From the NCBI GenBank assembly GCA_036346375.1, contig CM070501.1:35422539-35486538 (forward strand): 64,000 nucleotides of DNA, in the 5' to 3' direction. The DNA comes from Guadua angustifolia. Its lineage: Eukaryota > Streptophyta > Magnoliopsida > Poales > Poaceae. This document shows positions 22,543-34,643 of the stretch, one piece after another. Under the pieces are notes generated by a model. The model was given only the letters and a program-made list of their open reading frames with translations. It made no database searches and was not told the origin of the DNA. The position numbers and the translations under genes were made by a program. Positions within the stretch are counted from its first letter, which is position 1. The number at the start of each line of letters is the position of its first letter.

Positions 22543-25345
22543 TTACCTTGACCAAGACGACACCGTCGTGGGCCACTTGATGAGCGACATGCGTGCTTGC
22601 CCGAGAGTGGTGATATCTTCGTTGGGGAAATCGAGCACATGTGATAAGAAGTCTTCGTGGGCGTAGTCCACTGCACCCTCATGTAGCCCTTCCCCACAGT
22701 GACCATGCACAAGGTCGGTCTCGTTGCATGGAAATGCAACCCAGCGTCTGACCTCGACGGAAATCCATCCTCCGTCATGATGGTGGTGGCACTTCAGCAG
22801 CACTGTAAGAAGTGTACAACGAGAGAAAAACATTGCGGGAGTTACACTCGTAGCTTTAACTCAGAAAAATTAATTATTACCTTCACCGGGGACCGGTCTT
22901 ATCATTTTTGGAACCATAGTCGCTAGGTCGGGCACGAACTTCTCTATGAGAGTCGAGGGCATCCGCTCGACTCTGGGAAATCATCGCCATCATCTCGGCC
23001 CTCAGCGATCCTCACGTGCCATCATCTCCCTCTTATCTCCTCCTCACGTGCCATCATCTCCCCTCATCTCCTCCTTAATCTCCTCCTCACCGCTCCCTTA
23101 GTGTGTCCTTGATCGCTCCTCACGTGCTGCCATGACCTTGATACTGGCACTTTCATGCGTCATCTTGAAAGTAGGACTTCTTCGTGTGTCCGCCTCTCGA
23201 CAAGCACCGCCCCTTATGGTCGGACTTCCGATCGCAGATTTACGTGGATGTCCTCGACCCTTAGCTCGGGAAGGTCCCTGTTCTTTTCGATGGCTTACCT
23301 CTTCCTGTAATAAGCGAGTACGAATTAGATTTGAAATACAACAAGTTGGGTCAATTGTAGGGGTGTAAACGGGTCGGGTTCGGGCGGGTAGTAGGTCATC
23401 CCATACCCTACCCTAATATTTTTTCTCCGGGTACGGGTACGGGTACAGGTAGTAAAAATCGGGTAGGGTACGGGTAATGGGTAGCATTTTCTACGACGGT
23501 AGCAATCGGGTTCGGGTAGTGTCTTGGACGGGTATAATCTGAGACAACGGGTACTTCATCGGGTAGTGCACGAAATACCTAGAATCGAAACATGCGATGA
23601 AAACAATCCAACTATCACACTAGTACATCACATAATACAAAGTCCAATACATAAAGTGAAATTCACATACATAGTTCAACACATAGTTGAATTGAAGGAG
23701 AGGAACTTAGGGCAATCCCAAAGGAATAGGAGGTAATGACAATAGTTTTGAACAACGTGAAATCACAAGCATCTGTAGTCTAGGAAACCAGGACATGTGC
23801 TCCTCTTGTTTAGGTTGATAGCAAGTAGAACATAATTGAGACATTTACCTTGTCAGAATTTTATAAATTTTTTTGAGTGTGATCATGATCTCAAATTTTT
23901 GTGAGATTACTAATTTCATCAGTATCATTATATAAAATTTTAAAAATTTTGTAACATAGTTTGGATAATTTTTCATTTCGTTCAAATTTGCCGATAAGCC
24001 TTTTAACAGGACAGTAGTACTGTTCGAATTTTTAAAACTTCATGACATTTGATCATCATTTGAAAATTTTATGAAAATATTATAGATATGTCAGGACCAT
24101 CCAAAAAAAATTTCAAAATTTTATAACCTCGTTTGTTCTAATTTTCATTCGGTTCAAACTTGCCGTCATTTTTTATCGTGATAGTAGCAATATTTGAATT
24201 TTTAAGAATTTCTCAGATTTGATAATCACCTGAAAATTTAATTAGAACATACTTGATATGTCAGGAACCTTCAAAAAAAATTTCAAAATTTTTCGACATC
24301 GTTTGATCTATTTTTTGGTCAATGCAATTTCGTCAAAATTTGGGAATTAGTAGTACCATTGGTACCCGAATTGTGAAAATTATCCGGCACCGTACCGCCG
24401 GTATTGCCGATCCGTACCCTACCCGAACCGAACCTAACCTACGGGTACTACCTGCACCCGTTCGGCGGGTAGTGTAAAATAGTTTTTCATTAGGGTAATT
24501 TTGCATTCGGGTACGGGTACGGGTCGGGTATTACCCGACCCATTTACACCCCTAGTCAATTGTATTATACTAAGTTAGATGTCTTACGATGGTAGAGACG
24601 ACTTGAGCGGTAGCAGGGTTTGCAACTACAAGCTGCCCGTCAGGGGTTTTCTTTGTCCTCGCTAATACCCGATTGCGTGCGCTCCTCGATATGTGGGAGT
24701 AAGGCATCACCGTCCGGAGTGAGTGCACTCCTCGGCTAGTCGCGCCCACTCTGCCTTCTTCCCCTCATAGCCGCTGTCACCGAGGTGGTGCGGTGCGTGT
24801 TATGCCTCTGGACAGCGGTGTTCCTCTCTCTCAGCTACTCTGCCTCGGGCGTACCCTTCATCCTCGTGAACTCCGCCCAAACATCAGGGGTCACAAATGG
24901 ATACCTCTCGAATGGTATATGGCCTTTCAGCACGTACTCGCTGTGCATAAGGGTCTTGAAGTGCCTCAAGGCCACACCCATCCTCTTCAAGGCGTATCGT
25001 CTCGCTTTGGGTTCATCTTCCTTCTCTATAATCCATTTACTCTTAACCTCGTCCCACAACCGATTCTTCTGCTCAGCGCTGACTTCCTTTCTACAATTCT
25101 TAATTGTTATGGGCACTCTCTCCCTCACCAATTGGCTAAGAAATGACCGGTATCGCCCCATGTACTTAGGAGGGCCCGTGCAGACCCCCGTGGCATTGAA
25201 GCGGAGAACCTGCGGCGTTCTCCCTGTAGCCCCTTTGTTTGGTCCTCGGGTCTTCCTCACCTTACTCGGCCCTTTAGTAATTGGAACCATGCTCGGCCCC
25301 TCGGAAGACCTTCTACTCTCTCAGCGGCGAGCCGATGCTCTCTAG
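22543..25345 (-). pseudogene. TNP1/TNPA-like transposon protein of CACTA 1, broken
   Basis: The 151-codon minus frame 24835-25290 fits the Transposase_24/Ptta type of CACTA accessory protein (RRYALKRMGVALRHFKTLMH, WAEFTRMKGTPEAE). Downstream pieces sit at 23100-23340 (TFKMTHESASIKVMAA) and 22543-22833. A hAT element at 23358-24554 splits the coding region. In En/Spm the corresponding protein binds the subterminal repeats. Plus-strand frames over the same stretch are shadows. Confidence 0.65.
23358..24554. mobile_element. Non-autonomous hAT element, 1,197 bp, nested in CACTA 1
   Basis: Terminal inverted repeats TAGGGGTGTAAACGGGTCGG and, at the right end, GACCCATTTACACCCCTA. Identical 8-bp duplication GTCAATTG at 23350-23357 and 24555-24562. 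The interior has CGGGTACGGGTACGGGT-type words near both ends and an AT-rich middle with no transposase. Confidence 0.92.
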
Positions 25346-27585
25346 TTGCAATATTTTGAGTTTTCTTATCTGATAAGGTCATATGTGTGACATGAGAGAA
25401 AGCAATTTGAAGCTACTATATGCACTTGACAATAAATCTTGTAAAGGATCAACAGATAATTCATAGTATGCAATTGTTTCGAACAAAAGTCTATCTATTG
25501 ACCAACTAAATAAGTTCGAATGATAACTCCTAATCTCTAAATTCGAACGGATACATGTGGGTTACGTAACTTAAACTCTAACCTATGCTTAGATAAAAAA
25601 ACAAAAGCCCATTCCATATGACAAGTGAATTTAGCACTAGCAGATGTTTGAAAATACCAACAAGTTTCAGATTTCACAACATCAACAAAGAATTTGAGCA
25701 TTAATGTACTAATGCAATAGCAATAATACTTGTAAGACAATAGGAACAATAGGCTGGTTTTCGATACTTGCAAGAATAGCAACACAAGAAGGTCAAGTTA
25801 GTAAGCGACATAACATGCAATATCTGTTGACCAACTAAATACGCACCAACGATAACCCCTAATCTCTAAATAGGTTTGGTCCTAATCCCATTCGAGGATA
25901 TGTGGTTCGAGCAAGTTCTAAGCCGTTGTACAACCGGAGAAAATTTGAAGATCTCCCATTGTTCTCCGGATACACGTCTCGACAACAGTCAAGAGGGTGT
26001 GTATCCGGAGAACACCAGGAAACGCTACCAAATCAACTCTGAAGTTGTACAACATAGCTCAGAACTTGCCCAACCACATATCTCTAACTAATCCAAAAAC
26101 GTGGACAATTCGAGATCGCTTGCTTATGAATATGCTATTCCAAAGATATTTATAAATAAGTACTCTCGAGCGGGAGACGAGGTTACGCAACCTAAACTCT
26201 AACATATCTTTGAGATAAAAACAAAAGTAATATTCTGAAAATAAACACATGTCTAAACAAAAGTAATATGCTAAAAGTAAACACATGTCTAAACAAAATT
26301 AATATGCCAAAATAAGCCATTAGCAAAACTGTGATTCAGTATATCTACATATAACAAAATGGAACTTAACAAAGACTTGTAAAATATAGGACCTCACAAA
26401 CATGATGAATGACAATAAATTATCTTGAACTTATCTTCCTACTTGATTTGCACAGCTTATGCACCACTTAAGATCATGAAATTAATTTGAGGGAAGGACA
26501 TTGTTAAGATTGATCATATCTGTGACAAATGCCAAAAAAAAAGCTAGCAGCATACTATCCATACATAAGAATTCCCTCTTGCCAATATGACCTACAAACT
26601 ATGCATCACGTAACCTTGGTTTTTTATACCGTTGAATGAGTTCACCATCTATATTATCGATCGGTGAATCGCTTCACCGCAAAACAAAAGGCTAAATACC
26701 AACCTAGTTCATGCAAGGCTCACAATTGTTTTAAAAGAAGCGAGGATAAGAGCGGGATTTTATTGATTATTCCATTTAACAAAGATTATAAATATTACAC
26801 AATTCAAAAGTAGCATAATTGACATAATCAAAGATAAGAAGACACTCAAAAGACCGTTGTCAATTGCTCTATGTCTACAAGACCCAATATGGTTTATGAT
26901 TAGTGCTCTCAGATTAGGGTTTGGATGAAGATAAGAATCTTCACCACAATCACAAATGGGCTAACAAATTATTCAATGGATTAGGCCTTGAATTCTTACC
27001 ACCTTAAAATGCACACTAAAGAATTGTACTGTCAATGTATACACACAGTTCAGATCATAACCAGTACTAAACTTGCTAACCAAAGCGAAAGACACGACTT
27101 CTAGATCGCAAGTAAAAGCAAAGTTCTTATTGTTTGTCATCGCTACTTCTTCGAGAAATACTGAACAACCGATTTACTCATACCACTAGCATGAACTAAA
27201 TCAATTTAGACATCGCTTAAGATTACTCATATACGATCAATCAAAATTGATCAATAATCAAACAAGTCTTGATTAATCAAGAATGCGCTAGGCAACCGAT
27301 CAATCTTGAGTATGGGTCAAAGCAATCGAGAGACCGATTCTAGTAACACAAGTAAGCGTAAACTAGTGAATTGAACTAAACCGACAAAGAATGAACTAAG
27401 CAATAACAAGTTATCACACGAGTATATTCGGACAGAAAATGATCAATTCTTCTAAGCATTCAAGTCTATAATTCAAGGCCTAAAACACGTAAGAAAATGT
27501 TACGATCATATATATAAACCCTAATTCATCATTGAGCAAAGACCAACACCTCGGCCAAAGAGAACAAAGTGCGAAATCAAGATAC
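25346..27585 (-). other. CACTA 1 interior, probable TNP1 intron
   Basis: AT-rich, with no coding similarity recognised. It lies between the GC-rich first exon (27586-27822, ending in a GTGAGT donor on the minus strand) and the TNP1-like coding block. It holds copy 1 of the 365-bp direct repeat (25845-26205) and short tandem phrases such as AAAAGTAAACACATGTCTAAACAAA, in pieces, at ~26250-26300. Confidence 0.45.
25845..26205. repeat. ~365-bp direct repeat of CACTA 1, copy 1 (copy 2 at 32508-32872)
   Basis: Collinear with 32508-32872 in the same orientation. Shared words are ACCAACGAT, CCTAATCTCTAAATAGGTT, GGTCCTAATCCCATTCGAGG, AAGCCGTTGTACAAC, GTATCCGGAGAACACCAG, ACAATTCGAGATCGC, AAAGATATTTATAAATAAG and GGGAGACGAGGTT. 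Divergence by eye is 10-20% with small indels. Confidence 0.85.
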
Positions 27586-27822
27586 TCACGGCGGCGGGCG
27601 GTGCGGGCGGAGGATCGTCGTCGTCCTCGGCGTCGGCGTCGGGCGGTGTGGGGGTGGCGTGGGGCGCGGCGTCGAAGGCGCGGGCGGTGTCGGCAACGGA
27701 GGATGCTTGGTGTCCCCGGCGACGGGCGGGAGGCGAGGCACCGCGCGACGGGCGAGGCGAGGCGAGGCACCGGGCCGGGAGGCGGGCGAAGGCGTCAAGG
27801 CGTAGAGGGCGGGCGGCGGCAA
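27586..27822 (-). CDS. Proline-rich first exon of the TNP1-like gene of CACTA 1 (putative)
   Basis: GC-rich island in AT-rich DNA. On the minus strand an AACCCTAGCC leader is followed by an ATG and about 78 codons rich in Pro, Arg and Ala (MPPPALYALTPSPASRPGAS). The open frame ends exactly at a CCGCC-GTGAGT splice-donor match near 27590, so it reads as an exon rather than a complete gene. An equivalent GC-rich exon sits at the same relative place in CACTA 2 (55457-55577). Function unknown. Plus-strand frames here are composition artefacts. Confidence 0.45.
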   Translation of the reverse strand: MPPPALYALTPSPASRPGASPRLARRAVPRLPPVAGDTKHPPLPTPPAPSTPRPTPPPHRPTPTPRTTTILRPHRPPP

Positions 27823-27889
27823 GACCGGCGGCTAGGGTTAAGCGTGAGAAGCGAGGCTACAAGCGCCAATGGCTATGGTCGCGAAAATG

Positions 27890-28245
27890 GGCCGGTTTTA
27901 AGAAAACATAGATTGCTTTATCATTAGTATCACTCTTTTAAGAAAACCGACATCGATGCTTCATCATTAGTATCACTCTTTTAAGAAAACCGACATCGAT
28001 GCTTCATCATTAGTATCACTCTTTTAAGAAAACCGACATCGATGCTTCATCATTAGTATCACTATTTTAAGAAAACCGACATCGATGCTTTATCATCACT
28101 TTTCTAATAGAACATCGATGTTAGTCATCGAGATCACGCTTTTAATAAAACCGACATCGATGCTTTATCATCACTTTTCTAATAGAACACCGATGTTAGT
28201 TATTAGTATCACTTTTTTAATAAAACCGACAATCGATGTAGTTTA
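27890..28245. repeat. Internal tandem array of CACTA 1, ~43-bp unit, resembling its termini
   Basis: Near-identical 43-bp units (TCATCATTAGTATCACTC then TTTTAAGAAAACCGACATCG) at about 27915-28090, then more diverged units to 28245. The word order TATCACT, TTTTAAGAAAACCGA, CATCGATG parallels the left terminus (AATCACTT, CCTTAAAGAACCGA, TTCGATGA). It lies immediately upstream of the putative first exon at 27822. Confidence 0.8.
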
Positions 28246-28319
28246 TTGCACTATTCATTTTCGGACATCCGCAAGTTCTGAATTTTCAGCATTTCATCAA
28301 AGAGAAAATGCCATAACTT

Positions 28320-28965
28320 TGTCATACATTGTTGAAATTATTAGAAATTTTGCGAAACATATTTCAGATATTGCAAAACTTTCCATAAAATAATTTTTGG
28401 AAAAAGCGACCTCATTCAAGAAATATGCCAAAATTCATTTCAGAGACATGATTTGTCGTAAAAGCGTAGAAAAGTCAAAACTTTTTCAAATTAATCTGAA
28501 TTGTACGAAAATTTCTAGAAATGAGATTTCGACTATTTACAAGCTTTTCCAAAAGTAATTTTGTCAAATGGAATTTTCTTTCACAACATATGGCACAAAG
28601 TGCAAGGTTGCACTATTGCCTTTCGGACAAACCATGCATGCAAGACATTTTCGAATTAGATCAAAGAGTGTAAAACTTTTGCAAATATCATTGGAATTAT
28701 TTGAAATTATGCAAAAACATATTTCAGATATTGCAAAACTTTCCATAAAAGAATTTTTGGAAAAAGCGACTTCATTCAAGAAATATGCTAAAATTCATTT
28801 CAGAGACATGATTTGTGCGTAAAGCGAGAAAAGTCAAAACTTTTTCAAATTAATCTGAATTATCTGAAAATTTCGAAATGAACTTTCGACTATTTACAAG
28901 CTTTCCCAAAAGTAATTTTGTCAAATGGAATTTTCTTTCACAACATATGGCACAAAGTCACGAGC
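28320..28965. repeat. ~360-bp direct duplication inside CACTA 1
   Basis: Blocks 28335-28600 and 28697-28960 are nearly the same: both contain CATATTTCAGATATTGCAAA, then CTTTCCATAAAA, AAGTCAAAACTTTTTCAAAT and CACAACATATGGCACAAAGT. They lie in tandem between the internal array and the TNP2-like 3' end. Noncoding. Confidence 0.8.
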
Positions 28966-29104
28966 ATAAAGAGAAATTGCATGCATTTCAATCGAAGCCT
29001 CCAAACAAAGAATTTTACATACATTATAATAGTCCATTTATTTACAATCGCCCTTCATGATGATCTACTCGCATGTAATTGGCTCCATGTGTGTCGCCAT
29101 CCCG

Positions 29105-32100
29105 CTAAGACAAGCCCCATCTCGCAAATGAAGGTATCTCATCGAATTGGTTATACTCTTCTTCATCTACAACATCTTCAACTCCTACGATCCGTCTCTT
29201 GCCATGAAGAACGACGTGCAACCTCGGATTGGCCGGATCGCGACGTAAAAGACTTGAGTTGCTTGCTTCGCAGGACAAACGGATCATCTTTGTGGCGAGT
29301 CTCTGAGATCCACAATAGTAAAGCCTCTCTTGTCGACCTTCACTCCATGTGGAAGTCGCACCCACTTACATCGGAACAATGGAACTTGATATATTCCGTA
29401 ATCGAGCTCCCAAATTTCTTCGATCATCCCATAGTAGGAGTTCATTGCGGTTGGGGAGACTGCTTTCAGTGATGATCATCGAGAAAGCATTTATACTCAC
29501 ACCACTGTTTTGGGACAAGACTTTGGCATCTTGACTCTCGATGTAAAAGGTGTAACCATTAATATCGTACCCTGCCATGTCTCAGACATTAAATCTTGGT
29601 CCGTCACCAACCATTTTACATTCTCACTAAAGGAGACCTCCGCTTTTCTTTGAACCATGTGAGGAATCGATCATTGTGTTCTTGTGCGATGGAAAGCTCA
29701 TCTATTTGTGGATTCTCTTCCCGTAATATCAACTTATGTTTGCTCGATGTATGGGCGAACCTGCGCTTATTACGCAAGATCGTGAAATGCGCCTTGCAAT
29801 ACATATCAAACCTCGACTCATTAGTTTGGACCCAACGGTTCCTTTACCGGCAAAGTCCGCCTCATGACGAGATACAGAACACCGATTGCTTGTCTTTTAC
29901 CCGTAGTCCACGCAAAACTCAATAACCTCTTGGTTCCATAACCTTCAACAATACTACCCTCGAGGCTTCAAGATTCCTCACGTCGACTTTAATATACCCA
30001 TGTACCACTCGAATAGATACATGTAACGAGGAAAGCGGGTCCACATATCTTAATCTCTCGACAAGGTGAACAACAAGGTGGACCATTACGCCAAAGAACG
30101 ACGGTGGGAAATGCATCTCAAGGTGACACTGAGTCTCGCACCACCTCACTCTGTAAGTTGTCTAGTACATCGGGTCAATAACTTTGCAGAGATCGCATTG
30201 AAGAAATAACACAACTTTGTGATTGCCAACCCGACATCCTCTCGGGAGAATATTTCGGATTGCAACCGGGAGCATTTGGGTCATCAAGACATGGCAATCA
30301 TGGGACTTCATGCCCAACAACTTCAAATCATCCATAGACACAAGCTTCTTAATGTTCACGGAGTAGCCGATGGAACTTTAATACTTTGGAGACATTTGCG
30401 AGATCTTCTTTCTCCTTCTTGGACAGGTGTAGCATGCAAAGCAGGATGTACGTACCTTTTCCATCCTCCTCTATCACCGCAAGTCTGGGCCCGATTCCCA
30501 TGTAGGCCATGTCGCGACGAGCATTGACACCATCTTTGGTCTTCCTGTATGTTCAGCAGATGCCAACCAAGTTGTCGCAGACATTCTTCTCAACATGCAT
30601 GACATCAATACAATGCCGACATCTAACTCCTTCCAATACGGTAAGTCCCGAATATTGACCTCTTCTTCCAAATGGTCCTAGGATCTAACAGATTCTACTC
30701 TTTTTTCCGTCTCAACATCGATATCCTCTACACGTGAATATACTTGGCTTCCACTCATAGGTCATGTGTCGAACGGACTTCCCTCTTCCCATCAAATTTG
30801 TCATCCATCTTACGGTATCGATGACTTCGAGGTAGAAACCTACGGTGACCTATATACACGCTTTCTTGGAATTCGCACCATAGACTCTCGGTCTCCTCTT
30901 CACAAATAGGACACGTTTGGCTCCTTTCAGATCAGAATTCGCCAAATTACCAAGGGCCGAAATCATTTATAGTGCAAAATACCATAGCCCGTAGGGTGAA
31001 ATGCTCTCTTTTATGCGCATCCCACACGACGACCCTCATTCCACAATTTTACCAAATCCTCGATCAATGGTGCAAGGTACACATCAATATCATTTCCTAC
31101 TGCTTGGGTCCCGAGATTAGTAATGACATCATGATATACTTCCGCTTCATGCACAACCAAGGAGGAGGTTGTAGATACACAATGAATCGCCAGTCTTTGT
31201 GACGATTGCTCATGTTACCAAACGGATTCATTCCGCTCGGTACTCAACCCAAATCTTATGTTCCTCATTTCGCACCAAACTCCTCATGTTTCCAATCGAC
31301 GTTTCTCCATTGAGCCGAATCGCCAGGTGTCTCACCTTGCCATCTTCCTTTCGAGACTCGTAATGCCAACGCAACAATTTTGCCTCTCTCGGATTTGCAA
31401 ACAACCGCCCAGACGGGAATGATGGGCAAGTACCACAATACCTTGGCGGTGCACCTTTAGTGACCTCTTCACCGTCGTTTCCCGGCTCTTACGCTTCTTG
31501 TCGTTACGCTTCTCTTTTTGTTTGTACCGGGCACACCGCAAACCGGACAAACGTCAGCTCTGATGTGCGTTACGACAAGATGCAATCATTCGGACATGCA
31601 TGTATCCTTTCTATTTCCATTCCCATGGGACATTGTAGCTTCTTCGCTTCATAAATGCTTGTTGGCAACTCGCTTCCCTCCGTATGATCCAATAGAAGAA
31701 CTAGTAGTGCATTGAAACTTGTATCCGCCCAACGGTGTTTTGCCTTCGCTTCGAACAATGCAAGGACCGAACCCAACTTTGGTGTATTCCGCTTTGCAAC
31801 TTTGTGAACAGCGGTTTGGCATCGCTCTTCTATCAAGCTTTTAAACTTTTCAAACTCTATTTCCGTAATTACCCTCCACATCCCGCAACATTTGCTCCAA
31901 ATTATCCTCCTCAAACATATCAGTCGCAACTCGTCATCCGGTTCCACCGTATCTTCGTTGCATATCGGAAGGTACTACTGCCTCCCGTGATGGATCCATC
32001 ATGTGTAATTCCTCACGGCCACGCCGAATCGTGGTCCTCAATTTGAGATGAGTTGTTAAATCTCCTCGATTCGTGCAATCAATGCAAGGACAATATATGA

Positions 32101-32213
32101 AGTTTACACCCTCCTCACCATGTCGCTTTCTCGCAATTTTTTGAACTCCTTAACACCCTCCAAATTCAGCACTCACACGGCTTTTACGATACATCCATTC
32201 CTCACGGTCCATC
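29105..32213 (-). pseudogene. TNP2-like CACTA transposase, decayed (CACTA 1)
   Basis: Minus-strand pieces in the order of a TNP2/TNPD transposase. The N-terminal transposase-associated domain begins MDREEWMYRKSRVSAEF at 32213, followed by IYCPCIDCTNRGDL at ~32090. Then 31570-31947 (KKLQCPMGMEIERIHACPND), the central transposase region in broken frames (31000-31550; LPYWKELDVG at ~30640), KKLVSMDDLKLLGMKSH (30162-30359), a DUF4218-like block LEMHFPPSFFGVMVHLVVHL (29919-30149) and DUF4216-like GYDINGYTFYIESQDAK (29366-29578). The stop after the N-terminal block and repeated frame changes rule out function. Confidence 0.85.
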
Positions 32214-32507
32214 TGCAATTAAATTTCGCACAATAAATTAAGGAAAAATCGAGCGACAACTAGCTATAGCTATTTTAAATATTGAGACATCATTTCAATT
32301 AATATTACCTTTGCGTAAATAGTGGACAGGTTCCAAGATATATAAATGTACTCCGATCGATACCTAGCTTCTTCCCCGATTTAAAGCTTCCAATTCCTAC
32401 AAAAGAGACATAAATTTTAACATCAACAATGATATCAAATAATCTAATTATATAGCTAGTGCAAGAGCTTGCAAATCTTTCTACTACAACGTAAACAAAA
32501 CAAGGGT

Positions 32508-32872
32508 ACCAACGATGACTCCTAATCTCTAAATAGGTTAGGTCCTAATCCCATTCGAGGATATATGGTTGGGCAAGTTCCTAAGCCGTTGTACAACTCG
32601 AGAGAAAATTTGAAGACATCTCCGCCGTTTCTCCGGATACATGTCTCGACAACGAGGTCAAGAGGGGTGTATCCGGAGAACACCAGAGAGACGCTACAAA
32701 TCTACTCAACTTGTACAACACAACTTAGAACTTGCTCGAACCATATATCCTCGAATCGTCTAAAAACGTAGACAATTCGAGATCGCCATTATAAATATGC
32801 CCTTTCGCTCAAAGATATTTATAAATAAGCACCCTCAAACGGGAGACGAGGTTTCGCCGCCTAAACTCTAAT
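32508..32872. repeat. ~365-bp direct repeat of CACTA 1, copy 2
   Basis: Second copy of the module at 25845-26205, same orientation. It starts about 295 bp upstream, in the transcription sense, of the TNP2-like ATG at 32213, so it may be promoter or leader sequence of that gene. Confidence 0.85.
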
Positions 32873-33204
32873 AATAGCTACTACATGATAGCAATAATAA
32901 TTCCATATAAGCGAAGATCGCACTACAAAATTAAATAGATATGTGCTGTCAAATAAAGAGTGTGAAATCTGAAAGCACATACGCATTTTGAAGAAAACCG
33001 CAAAAGAGGGCAAAAAGAGGGGAATCTCCTCAAGATAGGGTTTCAATTTTGCCCTCTTAATACCCACCCATGAGGATTTCAAATTTTCTCACCCAAGTAT
33101 TGCTTCTAACCACACAATATGAGCTATTTTCTCGGGTGGCGGCGGAGAAATCTCCTCTGGAGCAACAACAGAGAAGAGTTCAGTACGAGTGGTATATATA
33201 ACCT

Positions 33205-33704
33205 AGCGAGGCACATCAGAATCGGTTCTTTTCAAAAAGCGATAGTGATGTGCACGGCCATCCTTTAGTGATGAGCACGAGCACATCAGAATCGGTTCTT
33301 TTCAACAAGCGATAGTGATGTGCACGGTCATCACTATCACTTCTATAAAAAGAACCGATAGTGATAACCATGTGCACATCAGAATCGGTTCTCTACTACA
33401 AAGTGATAGTGATGTGTAGGTCATCACTATCGGTTCTTTTCATAGAAGTGATAGTGATGATCACGTGCACATCACTATCACTTATATGAAAAGAACCGAT
33501 AGTGATGACGCAGTACATCACTATCACTTTTAGTAGAGAACCGATTCGGATGTGTCGATCTTATATCACAATCACTTATAATCTCGTAACCGATAGTGAT
33601 TATTACTAACACCCCTCTGAAGTTACTTATCACAATCGTTTTTTTCGAAAAACTTAAGAACCGACACAGATACAGTGATAGTGATGTCTCGTTCTGTAGT
33701 AGTG
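33205..33704. repeat. CACTA 1 right subterminal repeats
   Basis: Alternating GCACATCAGAATCGGTTCTT, AAAGAACCGATAGTGATG and ATCACTATCACTT words, more than ten in about 480 bp, ending in the terminal inverted repeat. The two orientations pair into hairpins. Confidence 0.88.
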
Positions 33705-34330
33705 ACTCCTTCGCTTTGGAAAGCAAAATATCAAGCTATACAGGTAAAACTGAAATTAGACGCCAAGGGCAAATAACATGGGTCTGCCCACACTACTGTG
33801 ATTGTAGTAAGCATCTAGCACAATACACGCGCACATCAACGACCAGATTGCTGCGTTGGGCCCACACATCAGCGGCAGTACTACAGAGGATACGTGTCCC
33901 AACGACCATTATTGCTGTGCATATGGTATATTTGATAAATACGGTAATTAAAATATGATACTAAATATACTAAATAGAACTTTGATTCAGTATCGGTAAA
34001 TACCATAATATTTAGGTTCGGTATCGATAAATACCATATTTACCACACTAACAGGAATTCTTCTTTTTTTTAACTTGTGATACGGTTTCTAATACACGCA
34101 TTTGACCATTATTTTATCTTGTTATACGTTAATAAAAATTATCACACACCTTTGACCATTACTTCGATAAATCTAGTGATATTATTTTCATGCGAAACTA
34201 TGCTTTATACACATTTGATATTACTTTCGTATTTTCTTTATTTTAGTATTCGGTTTATTTCAGTGCACTCACGTTTTTTTACCAAAAAAAGTATCCCACT
34301 TTATGGTGTGACCCATGCAACAAACATTTT
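33705..34330. repeat. Duplicated segment, copy A distal part
   Basis: Continues copy A on the far side of CACTA 1. 33705-33924 matches 43609-43763 (CTTTGGAAAGCAAAA, CAGGTAAAACTGAAAT, ACGCCAAGG, AAATAACATGG, AAGCATCTAGCACA). 33960-34320 matches 63600-63967 (AATAGAACTTTG, CCATATTTACCA, TACGGTTTCTAATACA, CCCATGCAA). Noncoding. Confidence 0.85.
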
Positions 34331-34643
34331 AAGTGGTTGAGGAATCCATCCCACATTTATTTTGTACATTGAGTTCAGATCACATGGTACACGTTGAGGT
34401 GTACTTATATATGTAACATTTTAAGATAGCTTTACACTAGATATGTTTGCCGTAGTTCAGTAAAGGATAAAAGAGCAAAGGATTGTAATGCTACAAGCTG
34501 AGAGCCTAACCCAAACTCACATGCTCGTACTTCGCAAATCGCAATTTCCCACTTGTCCAGGCCAACTTCGCGCTTGCGTGCGTCTCCCAATCTATAGCCC
34601 AATAGATCCCACCCACGGCATCGTCTTCCATTCTCCCACATGA
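34331..34643. other. Flank between duplicated segment and UGT relic
   Basis: No gene recognised. By position it could be former 3' flank of the UGT relic at 34644, although it shows no clear match to the 3' flank of the intact UGT. Confidence 0.3.

Larger units (their letters stand above)
20329..33704 (-). mobile_element. CACTA (En/Spm) DNA transposon 1, complete ends, 13,376 bp
   Basis: Begins CACTACTACAGAACGG and ends with the inverted form CGTTCTGTAGTAGTG. The trinucleotide ACT flanks both ends (20326-20328 and 33705-33707), the 3-bp duplication expected of CACTA elements. Subterminal repeats around AGAATCGGTTCTTT fill 20340-20640 and 33205-33690. The gene order on the minus strand, right to left, is TNP2-like (32213-29105), internal repeat array (28245-27890), GC-rich first exon (27822-27586), TNP1-like (25345-22543) and Ulp1-like protease (22150-21100). 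All reading frames are broken, so the element is non-autonomous now. A hAT element is nested at 23358-24554. Confidence 0.93.

Noticed and set aside
22150..22580. Overlapping 61-114-codon frames rich in Gln/Glu/Arg/Ser/Gly
   Set aside because: Driven by an imperfect AGGAGCAG repeat at 22366-22480 inside CACTA 1. The coding remnants of the element run on the minus strand.
27532..27927. 131-codon Arg-rich plus-strand frame
   Set aside because: Lies opposite the putative minus-strand first exon. The minus strand has a leader, ATG and donor; the plus strand has only GC-driven openness.
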